64,000 nt of DNA from Verrucomicrobiales bacterium (GTDB lineage Bacteria > Verrucomicrobiota > Verrucomicrobiia > Limisphaerales > CAIMTB01): positions 1 through 64,000 of the forward strand of contig JAEUHG010000131.1 in assembly GCA_016795425.1 (NCBI GenBank), written 5' to 3'. The stretch's first letter is position 1, and each line of letters begins with the position of its first letter. The notes under the pieces are model-generated. The model ran no database searches. It worked only from the letters and a program-made list of their open reading frames with translations, and was not told the DNA's origin. Shown piece by piece: positions 46,075-53,964 of this stretch. The position numbers were made by a program, and so were the translations under genes.

Positions 46075-47312
46075 CGCATCGCCTCCGCCTTTTTCAAAAG
46101 TCCCGCCCATCGCGCGTCAGTCAGGCGATGCGACCGAATCCATTCTGTTACTTGCCCGGTCAGGCTGCTGTCCTGCGCGCCCACACCCGCTTCCAGGACC
46201 CAGCGCACGTCGTCGGACTTCCGTCGCAATGCCCAGAGATCTCGCGCCTCACGCGCCGCTTCGGCCGGCCGATTCTCGATCTTGAGCTGATAGAAGACCC
46301 TTTCGGGAAGTCCGCTGGGATCGCCACGTCGTTCCTGCGCTTCGAGTTGCCGGCGCGCCTCGTCGGCGAGGGTTCTCCGACGCTCGCGAAGCGTGGGTGA
46401 TGGATCGGAGCGGATAAGCAGGTCGAGTGCCGCCACCAACCGCACCGCCGCTGCGGCGGCGCTGGCCGAATCATTGGCAATTTCGATCACCGCCGACGGT
46501 TCGCCGAGATCCAGGAGTAGATCCGCGTAGGCCACCGTGGCGGCCACGTCTCTGACTGCCAGACGTCGCTGCGCCTCAAAATGTCGGCGCGCCTCGCCCG
46601 GCTGCCCTGCCTGCAGTGCCAAATCGGCCAACAATCCCAGCGCCGCATGCCGATCCTGCGTTCGATCCGCGCCCAACGTCTCCAACCACGTCGAAACCGC
46701 CGTCCAGGCCACAGCGGCCTCGCCCCGCCAGCTTGCCCATCGGGCTCGCACGAGAACCCCGGGAGCAGAGCCGACCGCGGCGGACGGCCAAGCATCGACG
46801 AGGCGTTGCGCGATGTCCCCTTCCCCACGGGCCAACGCGATTTCAAAGCGCAGGTTTCGAGCCGCGGTGAATTCTGGGTGTTGGGCGATGACGGTATCGA
46901 GGTCCCGGCCCGCCTGGTCAAATGCCCACAGGGACGCTCGCACTCGCGCCCGCAGAAACAGGACTTCGTAAGGCGGCGAAGGTCGGTCCCACCAAGGCGC
47001 CAGTACCGCCTGGGCGAAACCAAGATAGCGACCGTCGCCTTCCGACCGCGCCGTCTCAAGGTAGCTTTGGGCGAGGGCGATCGATTCCCGGAGGTTATCG
47101 GGGTCATTGGCCAGATTCTCCTGATCCAGACGCGCCTCGGAGCGACGGAACCCGGCCGGCAGCCGTTCGAGGACCTCATCGTCGGATCGCGGGGTGTACG
47201 GCTCGGCCGGAAGCCGTGGTTCGGCGACCAGAGCGATTAAGGCGAACAACAAGGACTGGGCTCGCGGGGGCAGCCGCGAATGTCGAGGTGCGAGATGGCC
47301 AGCGGTGGTCAC
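46071..47312 (-). CDS. Exported TPR-like helical repeat protein
   Basis: A protein of about 413 residues. A basic N-terminus and hydrophobic stretch (QSLLFALIALVAEPRLPA) suggest export. The mature chain is alanine- and arginine-rich alpha-helical repeat, with TPR-like units such as YLGFAQAVLAPWWDRP, WAFDQAGRDLDTVIAQHPEF and QAGQPGEARRHFEAQRRLAV. I set the start at the GTG at 47312, just before the signal-like segment; an in-frame ATG at 47369 is possible. The stop codon overlaps the HupE-like gene's ATG by four bases, so the two products are likely made together and may interact through the TPR surface. Confidence 0.68.
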   Translation of the reverse strand: MTTAGHLAPRHSRLPPRAQSLLFALIALVAEPRLPAEPYTPRSDDEVLERLPAGFRRSEARLDQENLANDPDNLRESIALAQSYLETARSEGDGRYLGFAQAVLAPWWDRPSPPYEVLFLRARVRASLWAFDQAGRDLDTVIAQHPEFTAARNLRFEIALARGEGDIAQRLVDAWPSAAVGSAPGVLVRARWASWRGEAAVAWTAVSTWLETLGADRTQDRHAALGLLADLALQAGQPGEARRHFEAQRRLAVRDVAATVAYADLLLDLGEPSAVIEIANDSASAAAAAVRLVAALDLLIRSDPSPTLRERRRTLADEARRQLEAQERRGDPSGLPERVFYQLKIENRPAEAAREARDLWALRRKSDDVRWVLEAGVGAQDSSLTGQVTEWIRSHRLTDARWAGLLKKAEAMR

Positions 47313-47494
47313 CGTACGCGGTAGAATAGAACTGCGGATGGGTGTTGAGCAATGCGTGGAGCCATCCACGGCTGAGCACAGCGCCCGTGGGTCCCTGGAA
47401 CCATTCGAATCGGGATCCTCGCCCAGGGTTGGACGACCGACACCCTCTGCCGGTCGCTTGATTTCCTGGCGCCGGGTCCGTGAAATCTCCGTCC

Positions 47495-48061
47495 ATGACG
47501 GAACCCTTCCCGGAGGCCATCGCTCCGATCTCCACCGACCGCCTGCTATTGCGCAAGATGGCCGCTACGGATGTCGATTGGGTGTGGGAATTGGACCAGG
47601 ACCCGGAAGTGATGCGGCATATCACAGGAGGCGTACCGACGCCACGGGAGGTCACCGAAAAGGTCCATATGCCTCGCCTCCTTCAGTCGCATAGCGCCGG
47701 GTCGGCATTTGGTTTCTGGGCGGCCCTGGACCGCGACACCGGCGTGCCGCTGGGCTGGTTTCACATGCGGCCGGAGCGGTTGCCACCGTTCGAGATGGAA
47801 CTCGGCTATCGATTGCGCCGCGACGCCTGGGGCCGGGGTCTCGCCACCGAGGGGTCAAGAAAGTTGATCGACCTGACCTTGCATCATTGGGGGCAACTCC
47901 GTGTCGCGGCCCGCACCTTGGCAGGAAACCTCGCGTCGCGTCGGGTCATGGAAAAGTGCGGTCTCGTTTGGGAACGGGATTTTCACTATCCTGAAGAATG
48001 GCTGCCTGGATGGCCGGAAGACCGCCGCCAGGCGGTCCGTTATTTGATCGAGAGACGTTGA
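47495..48061 (+). CDS. GNAT acetyltransferase, RimJ/RimL type
   Basis: A 188-residue acetyltransferase of the RimJ/RimL group, which uses acetyl-CoA to modify amino groups of proteins or small molecules. It opens with ISTDRLLLRKM, the usual first strand of the group. The acetyl-CoA pyrophosphate loop is in LRRDAWGRGLATEG (about residues 108-121), and the later RVMEKCGLVWERDF is the typical end motif. The ATG at 47495 avoids a weak upstream extension. It ends 23 bases before the convergent adenosyltransferase gene. Substrate unknown. Confidence 0.86.
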   Translation: MTEPFPEAIAPISTDRLLLRKMAATDVDWVWELDQDPEVMRHITGGVPTPREVTEKVHMPRLLQSHSAGSAFGFWAALDRDTGVPLGWFHMRPERLPPFEMELGYRLRRDAWGRGLATEGSRKLIDLTLHHWGQLRVAARTLAGNLASRRVMEKCGLVWERDFHYPEEWLPGWPEDRRQAVRYLIERR

Positions 48062-48084
48062 CGGATGAGCCACCCGTGGCGGGT

Positions 48085-48642
48085 TCAAGCCACGGACGGC
48101 GAAGAACCTGATCCGGACCGGGTCTCCACCCATCGAGCCATCAGCCATAGCAGATCGCTGAGTCGGTTCAGGTAGACGATAATCTCATCGTTGCGCAGTT
48201 GGTCCGCCTCCTGCAGGGCGCAGACGCGGCGTTCAGCGCGCCGCGCGGTCACGCGAGCAAGGTCCAAGGCGGCAGCGTCCGTGGTGGCCCCCGGCGTGGC
48301 CCAACCCTTGTAGGTGATGCTTTGGGCTTCGATGGCTGTCACCAGGGCATCCAGTTTCTCGGTCAAAGCGGCTGTCACCACCGGGTACCCATCCGACACG
48401 TAGCGAGGCAAGTCGTCGACCGAAGTCGCCAATTCCCCCATGACCGTGACCAGATCCTTCTGAATCGGCAGCAGGCTTTCCTGGACAAACGCGTGGGTGG
48501 TGGAAGCCCGGGCCACACCGAGCGCGGCATTGAGTTCATCCACCGTCCCATAGGCTTCCACCCGGGGGTGGCATTTTGAGACGCGGCGGTTGTACATCAG
48601 TCCGGTGGTTCCGTTGTCTCCTGTTCGAGTGGCGATGCTCAT
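48085..48642 (-). CDS. ATP:cob(I)alamin adenosyltransferase, PduO type
   Basis: A 185-residue enzyme that transfers the adenosyl group of ATP to cob(I)alamin, making coenzyme B12. The N-terminal ATP-binding motif TRTGDNGTTGLM is followed by VEAYGTVDELNAALG, and the C-terminal helices hold RAERRVCALQE and LNRLSDLLWLMARWVE, all characteristic of the PduO family (trimeric, four-helix bundle). The start at MSIATRTG follows family practice; an ATG 69 bases upstream would add an unsupported stretch. No cobalamin-dependent enzyme or other B12 gene is visible nearby. Confidence 0.93.
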   Translation of the reverse strand: MSIATRTGDNGTTGLMYNRRVSKCHPRVEAYGTVDELNAALGVARASTTHAFVQESLLPIQKDLVTVMGELATSVDDLPRYVSDGYPVVTAALTEKLDALVTAIEAQSITYKGWATPGATTDAAALDLARVTARRAERRVCALQEADQLRNDEIIVYLNRLSDLLWLMARWVETRSGSGSSPSVA

Positions 48643-48758
48643 GGCGATGGCGATGGCGCTGGGCGCGAGGCGATCAGTATGAAGAAACTTCGCTTCGGTG
48701 CCACCGCTCAATTGACGAAGAAGGTCCGGGCGATAATCTGCGCGCCCGCGCCGCCGCC

Positions 48759-49010
48759 ATGAACGCCAAAATTTTCCTCAAGTCGCTCTTCGTCGTCCTT
48801 GTCCTGCTGCTCTTGGTCCTGATGGGCATGAACAACCGGGGCATGGTCGAGTTTTCGCTGCCACCCGTCATTCCCAAGCGCATCCAACAACCCGCCGCCC
48901 TGATGTACTTCAGCTTCTTCGCCATCGGATTCCTGACCGGTACCATCCTCTGGGCCGGTGGCGGCAAGAAGAGCAGCGGAAGCTCGAGGTCGGGATCCGA
49001 TCGCAAGTAA
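48759..49010 (+). CDS. Small LapA-domain-like membrane protein
   Basis: An 83-residue protein with two hydrophobic helices (FLKSLFVVLVLLLLVLMGM, and ALMYFSFFAIGFLTGTILWA) separated by a short segment (NNRGMVEFSLPP) and ended by a serine/lysine-rich tail. This two-helix layout, with N-x-x-x-V-x-F-x-L between the helices, matches the DUF1049/LapA domain. Proteins of this kind in proteobacteria help lipopolysaccharide assembly. The ATG at 48759 starts directly at the first helix. It is divergent from the adenosyltransferase gene and precedes the next gene by 23 bases. Confidence 0.68.
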   Translation: MNAKIFLKSLFVVLVLLLLVLMGMNNRGMVEFSLPPVIPKRIQQPAALMYFSFFAIGFLTGTILWAGGGKKSSGSSRSGSDRK

Positions 49011-49033
49011 TCTCGCATCGCCGTCGCACTTCC

Positions 49034-50023
49034 GTGCGCTCCAATGACCAGGACCGGAGTCGGCTCGACGTCCGGGCTTGGGCGGCGGGTCTCCTGCTCG
49101 CGTGCGGTTCCCAAGCCGCACCCGGGCCTGCCGTCGCCCCCACCCCCAACCCCACCCCTCCCGGCGATGACTGGCTTCCACCGGTTCCGGAGGCCGCCGC
49201 CGAGGAGTCCGCATGGCCTTCCAGCGACGATGCGGCCCGTGGGCCATTCGCCGAGTTGCGCGCCGAGATCGACGGACTGCGGGTCAAAGTCAACTGGCCG
49301 AGGACGAACGAGGTTGCCGTGGCCTCAGCCACGATGGTGTACAGCGTCGATTCCCCCGGACACTGGGCCGTGCGGGACTGGCGCAGTGCGGCCATGCAGC
49401 GAGCCCCAGGCGGGTGGACAGCCACGTTGCCGATTCCCTGCGTAACGATTCCGGTGGTTTACTACCTCCGGCACACCGCGGATGGAATCACCCGCCTCTC
49501 GCCCGCACGCGTCTTCCGGCCTGATCAGGCCGGAATGGAAGAGGCGAACCCGCCGTTTACGGGTTTTCTGGATGGATTCGAACAGGGACTTGAGGGTTGG
49601 ACAGGAGGAACCGGACGCGAACCCGAGGGTACCCTCACCTATTCAACCAACGCCTTCTCGGGTTCCGGAGCCTTGCGACTCCAGATCCCACAGCAGCGGT
49701 CTTCCGTCGCTGCCGCCACGGTGAGACTCCGAGGCTGGATGCTCTGGGAATTCAGTCCGACGACGCTGCGCTTCGCCGCTCGCGCTCCCCGTGGCTCTGG
49801 AACGCTACGTTGCTCCCTCGTTTCCAAGGCGCGCACCCCCGAAATCCAAGTGCATGCGGATCGCCGGGAACACCAGGTCCACGGCTCCTGGACCCGCATC
49901 GAGATACCGATTGCCGAATTTGCCGGGTTGCGACTGCGCGATGTCGACTGGATGACGATTCAATTCTTCGACGAGCCCGGCGCCGACCTGCTGGTGGACG
50001 ACGTGGAGCTGGTATTGCCCTGA
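49034..50023 (+). CDS. Exported beta-sandwich protein of unknown function
   Basis: A 329-residue exported protein, GTG start. A hydrophobic N-terminal stretch (AWAAGLLLACGSQAAPGPA) leads into a proline-rich spacer (about 33-55), a strand-rich domain with an Ig-like look (about 70-160) and a C-terminal jelly-roll-like domain (about 175-329) starting FLDGFEQGLEGW and ending VDWMTIQFFDEPGADLLVDD, reminiscent of carbohydrate-binding modules. A cysteine in LLLACGSQ fits a lipobox, so it could be a lipoprotein. Its last 64 bases overlap, tail to tail, the 3' end of the amidase gene on the other strand. Confidence 0.65.
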   Translation: MRSNDQDRSRLDVRAWAAGLLLACGSQAAPGPAVAPTPNPTPPGDDWLPPVPEAAAEESAWPSSDDAARGPFAELRAEIDGLRVKVNWPRTNEVAVASATMVYSVDSPGHWAVRDWRSAAMQRAPGGWTATLPIPCVTIPVVYYLRHTADGITRLSPARVFRPDQAGMEEANPPFTGFLDGFEQGLEGWTGGTGREPEGTLTYSTNAFSGSGALRLQIPQQRSSVAAATVRLRGWMLWEFSPTTLRFAARAPRGSGTLRCSLVSKARTPEIQVHADRREHQVHGSWTRIEIPIAEFAGLRLRDVDWMTIQFFDEPGADLLVDDVELVLP

Positions 50024-51060
50024 ATCGCGCCGCTCCCGGAACCGCGTTCGACTTGCCTCTTGTAGGCCTGAATTCCATCCACAATGGCCTGCGCCATTCG
50101 ACCGCGCCCCGTTTCGCTGTAGATCCAACGGGCATCGCCGGCATTCGACATGAACCCGCCCTCGATCAGGATGGCTGGCATTTCGGCGAGACGGAGGACC
50201 AGGAATCGGGCGCGGCGCACCCCGCGATCCATGGTCCCCGGGAGACGCTGCAAAAGGGACCGCTGCATGTGATAGGCAAACAAGACGTTCTCCCGGTCGT
50301 TTTCATTGCCCGCCCAGGCTCGCAGAGAACCCACATCGGCACTGACATTCGTCGATTTCGCCCCCTCCGGCGTCATGGCGTAGACCTCCACGCCGGACGC
50401 ATCCGAACCGCCATCCGGACTGGCGTTGTAGTGAAGGCTCACGAAAAGGTCAGCCGAGTTGCGAATCGCAATGGCGGGACGTTCGGCGAGATCGACATAA
50501 GCGTCCGAGCGCCGGGTCATGACCACCGAAAAACCCGCGTCGACGAGTCGGCCTCGCAATTCCTGCGCCAAGGCGAGGGTGTACTGCTTCTCGAGACGGT
50601 TTCCTGATTTCTGGCCCGGCTCCTTGCCGCCATGGCCGGCATCCAAACAAATAGTGCGGATGCGCTTGCCCGGCGCCAGGCGGGGCGGCTGCACCAGGGT
50701 GTCCAGTACGCCGCGAACGTCCTGCGCCCAGGCGATCACCTGGCCGTCAACGGCCAACACCGGATAAGAAAACCACAGGCCCGTCCCATTGTATTCGACC
50801 CGCGTGCCGTCGATGAGAAAGGCAATGCGCAAATTGGGACCGCTGGCCACGATCTCGCGGCTGCCCGGCGAGCGAGACAGCCGCAACCCGCGCCAACTCG
50901 CCCAATCCGAAAGCCGGATGTACTGGCGATCCTGGTACCGCACCACCGCCGGGGTGGCGCCGACGCGGGTGACGCCGGTCCAAAGACCGGCCGCCAGTAG
51001 CGCGACGAACCCACGGCGATTCAAGAGCGCTACTCTGCGCAGGCCGACGCGTCGCATCAA
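49960..51060 (-). CDS. N-acetylmuramoyl-L-alanine amidase
   Basis: A 366-residue exported zinc amidase (Amidase_3 family) that cuts the bond between muramic acid and the stem peptide of peptidoglycan. The N-terminal export signal (RRGFVALLAAGLWTGVTRVG) is followed by a copper-amine-oxidase-N-like or AMIN-like strand region (about 40-125). The catalytic domain opens ICLDAGHGGKEPG (zinc histidine and Glu at about 145-150), then DLFVSLHYNAS (second zinc histidine) and ends with AILIEGGFMSNAGDAR, which carries the catalytic glutamate. The tail is a serine/threonine-rich low-complexity stretch that overlaps the convergent gene. The gene lies 50 bases downstream of alaS, same strand. Confidence 0.9.
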   Translation of the reverse strand: MMRRVGLRRVALLNRRGFVALLAAGLWTGVTRVGATPAVVRYQDRQYIRLSDWASWRGLRLSRSPGSREIVASGPNLRIAFLIDGTRVEYNGTGLWFSYPVLAVDGQVIAWAQDVRGVLDTLVQPPRLAPGKRIRTICLDAGHGGKEPGQKSGNRLEKQYTLALAQELRGRLVDAGFSVVMTRRSDAYVDLAERPAIAIRNSADLFVSLHYNASPDGGSDASGVEVYAMTPEGAKSTNVSADVGSLRAWAGNENDRENVLFAYHMQRSLLQRLPGTMDRGVRRARFLVLRLAEMPAILIEGGFMSNAGDARWIYSETGRGRMAQAIVDGIQAYKRQVERGSGSGAIQGNTSSTSSTSRSAPGSSKN

Positions 51061-51110
51061 GTGGCGGACGACCGTCGACGCAAAAAATTCATTCCACCCC
51101 TGGAAAGCGC

Positions 51111-53822
51111 CTACTGGATCAGTTCCCGAGCCCGGCTGAGCGCTTCGTCCAAGCGTGACGCGTCCTTGCCCCCGCCCCGGGCGAAGTCCGGACGTCCACC
51201 GCCCTTTCCGCCCACGATCGGGGCAATCTGTTGGATGATCTTGCCGGCCTGAACCCGCTTGGCGAATTCAGGGGACACCGTGGCCACGATCGCCACATGG
51301 CCTTCCGCCATGCCTCCCAGCACCACCACACCCTGAAACCCACCTTTCAGCGCCTCGGCGACGCCCTGAAGGAAATCGCCATCCACGCCACCCAGGTTAT
51401 GAACGATCGCCGGAATACCCCGGAGATCCACCGCTTGCCCGCGCAATCCGCTGGCGGCATTCGACGCCTCGCGTTGTTGGGCGGCCTTGAGTCCCCGTTC
51501 GAGTTCCTTCTGGTGCGCCAGCAGGCTGTCCAACTTCTTTTCCAACTCATGCAACGGCGCGTTCACCTTTGCCGCCAATCCACGAATCAGCGCCCGGTCG
51601 GCGCGCATTTGGTCGAATGCCGTCAGCCCAGCCACCGCTTCAATGCGCCGAATGCCAGCCGCGATAGCGGCTTCGCCGACAATGCGAAACAGGCCAATCT
51701 CGCCGGTCGCCCGCGCATGCGTGCCACCGCACAATTCCATGCTGAACCCATCCAGCGCACCGCGACTTCCCCCGATCTGGACCACCCGCACCTGCTCCCC
51801 ATACTTGTCGCCGAAAAACTGCATGACGTCCTTGCGCGATTTGACCTCGGCAAACGGCACCTCGGTCCAGCTGACGGCGGAATTCTCCACAACTCGCTCG
51901 TTCACCAGTTTTTCGATGTCCGACACCTGCTGCGGCGTCAGCGGAGCCGCATTGAAATCGAAGGTCAACTTGTCAGGACCCACGAACGAACCTTTCTGGG
52001 AGACATCGGGACTGACGACTTCGTGCAGTGCCCAATGCAGCAGGTGGGTGACCGTATGATGCCGTTGGATGGCCTCCCGGCGCGCGCGATCCACCACCAG
52101 GGTGACCTTTGATCCGACCGCGGGAGAATCCCCGGGGGCGATGAGATGAAGCCAGGTCGAACCCGATTTCTGGGTGTTGATGACCCGCCAGAGCTGGCCG
52201 GCACCGCAGATCTCGCCGGTATCGCCCACCTGGCCTCCCATTTCCGCGTAACAGACCGATTGATCCAGCACGACCGCCACCTTGTCCTTCAATTCCACGA
52301 CTTCGAGCACCGTCGCGTCGGTCTGGGCACCCTCATACCCGGAGAATGCCGTCGCGGTCTTGGTCTCGATCTGTGACAGCTCGATCACCTGCTTCTTCTG
52401 CGCTGCCCGGGCTCGCGCCCGCTGCTCATCCATCCACCGATCGAAACCAGCCACATCCACCGCCAATCCGCGCTCCCGCGCCATCAACTCGGTGAGGTCG
52501 AGCGGAAATCCGTAGGTGTCGTAAAGTTTGAAGGCGAACTCGCCGGTGATCGGGCCGCGGGAGGCCGCCTCCGAAAACAGCGCGATGCCGTTGTCGAGAG
52601 TCCGATTGAAGGCCTCTTCCTCGAGTCGCAGGACCTCCTTGACCGATTCCTTGCGCGCACGGATCTCCGGGAAAACGTCTCCCATCGTGCCCGCCAACAC
52701 GTCCACCAGCTTGAAGAAGAAGGGTTCCTTGAACCCCAGGACGCGCCCGTACCGGACCGCCCGACGCAGGATCCGGCGCAGGACGTAGTTACGATCCGTG
52801 TTGCCCGGTTGAATTCCGTCGGCCACCGCAAAGGACAAGGTACGGATGTGGTCGGCGATGACGCGGAACGCGACATCCACCTTCTCCTGCTCATTGGCGC
52901 CGGTGCTGCCGGCGACCGGCAAGGTTGAACCGTATCGGCGTCCGCTCAATCGCTCGATGGCGTCGAAAATGGGCCGAAACACATCGGTCTCATAATTCGA
53001 GATGCGGGCATGGGCGAAGTCGCTGAATCCCTTGGTGCCCTGAATGATGCTCGCCACCCGCTCGAATCCCATCCCGGTGTCGACATGCTTGGCCGGTAAC
53101 GGCGAGAAGGTCCCGTCCGGGTTGGCATTGAACTGGATGAACACCAGGTTCCAGATCTCGATACATTCAGCGCTGCCTTTGTTGACCAGGGCCCCGCGGG
53201 TGTCTCCGGCGGGTGACAAGTCCACGTGAATCTCGCTGCACGGGCCGCATGGGCCGGTGTCCCCCATCATCCAAAAATTGTCCTTCTTGCCGCCGTTGAC
53301 GATATGGACCGCCGGATCCAAGCCCGCGGCGCGGAAATGTTCCGCCCAATAATTCCAAGCCTCCTGGTCAAACTCGGAAGGATCTCCTTTGGATCGGTCC
53401 GGACTGTAAACCGTGGCGTAGAGCCGGTTCTTCGGGAATTTCCACACTTGGGTGATCAACTCCCAGGCCCAATCGATGGCTTCACGCTTGAAGTAGTCCC
53501 CGAAAGACCAATTGCCCAGCATTTCGAAGAAGGTGTGGTGGTAGGTGTCCAACCCCACATCCTCGAGATCGTTGTGCTTGCCGCCGGCCCGGATGCACTT
53601 TTGGGTGTCGGCGGCACGGGTCGGCAGGCCTGCCAACGCCCCTCCCCAGCGATCCACATCGGCCCGTCGTTCACCCAGGAAAATAGGAACGAACTGGTTC
53701 ATCCCGGCGTTGGTGAACAGCAGGTTCGGGCTGTCCGGCAACAGGCTCGAGGAGGGGACGATGGTGTGCTGTTTCGACCGGAAGAAGTCGAGGAAGCTCT
53801 GGCGAATTTCTGCGCTGGTCAT
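51111..53822 (-). CDS. alaS: Alanine--tRNA ligase
   Basis: A 903-residue alanyl-tRNA synthetase, the usual size. The N-terminus has MTSAEIRQSFLDFFRSKQHT, LLFTNAGMNQF and GLDTYHHTFFEMLGNWSFGD (class II motif region), then CGPCSEIHVDLS. The editing domain has the zinc ligands in RHHTVTHLLHWAL and CGGTHARATGEIG. The DHHA1 C-terminal domain ends VGGKGGGRPDFARGGGKD, the glycine-rich motif that aids tRNA recognition. The ATG is at the standard family position. A 141-base gap separates it from the ftsH gene upstream in transcription. Confidence 0.97.
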   Translation of the reverse strand: MTSAEIRQSFLDFFRSKQHTIVPSSSLLPDSPNLLFTNAGMNQFVPIFLGERRADVDRWGGALAGLPTRAADTQKCIRAGGKHNDLEDVGLDTYHHTFFEMLGNWSFGDYFKREAIDWAWELITQVWKFPKNRLYATVYSPDRSKGDPSEFDQEAWNYWAEHFRAAGLDPAVHIVNGGKKDNFWMMGDTGPCGPCSEIHVDLSPAGDTRGALVNKGSAECIEIWNLVFIQFNANPDGTFSPLPAKHVDTGMGFERVASIIQGTKGFSDFAHARISNYETDVFRPIFDAIERLSGRRYGSTLPVAGSTGANEQEKVDVAFRVIADHIRTLSFAVADGIQPGNTDRNYVLRRILRRAVRYGRVLGFKEPFFFKLVDVLAGTMGDVFPEIRARKESVKEVLRLEEEAFNRTLDNGIALFSEAASRGPITGEFAFKLYDTYGFPLDLTELMARERGLAVDVAGFDRWMDEQRARARAAQKKQVIELSQIETKTATAFSGYEGAQTDATVLEVVELKDKVAVVLDQSVCYAEMGGQVGDTGEICGAGQLWRVINTQKSGSTWLHLIAPGDSPAVGSKVTLVVDRARREAIQRHHTVTHLLHWALHEVVSPDVSQKGSFVGPDKLTFDFNAAPLTPQQVSDIEKLVNERVVENSAVSWTEVPFAEVKSRKDVMQFFGDKYGEQVRVVQIGGSRGALDGFSMELCGGTHARATGEIGLFRIVGEAAIAAGIRRIEAVAGLTAFDQMRADRALIRGLAAKVNAPLHELEKKLDSLLAHQKELERGLKAAQQREASNAASGLRGQAVDLRGIPAIVHNLGGVDGDFLQGVAEALKGGFQGVVVLGGMAEGHVAIVATVSPEFAKRVQAGKIIQQIAPIVGGKGGGRPDFARGGGKDASRLDEALSRARELIQ

Positions 53823-53964
53823 GGGTGGGGAGTTGAGGAAACGAAAACGAATGATACCTGCTAGGCAGGGGACGCCGCGAGCCCGTACTTCCTCGGCGAA
53901 AGCCGACGACGCATCGCCGGCACCGGAAGTTGATATCGGTGCGAACCCACTGCGGCCGGCACGC

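Noticed and set aside
48576..48758. Upstream extension of the LapA-like gene
   Set aside because: The extension is Arg/Trp-rich, lies opposite the start of the adenosyltransferase gene and would push a charged stretch before the first membrane helix.
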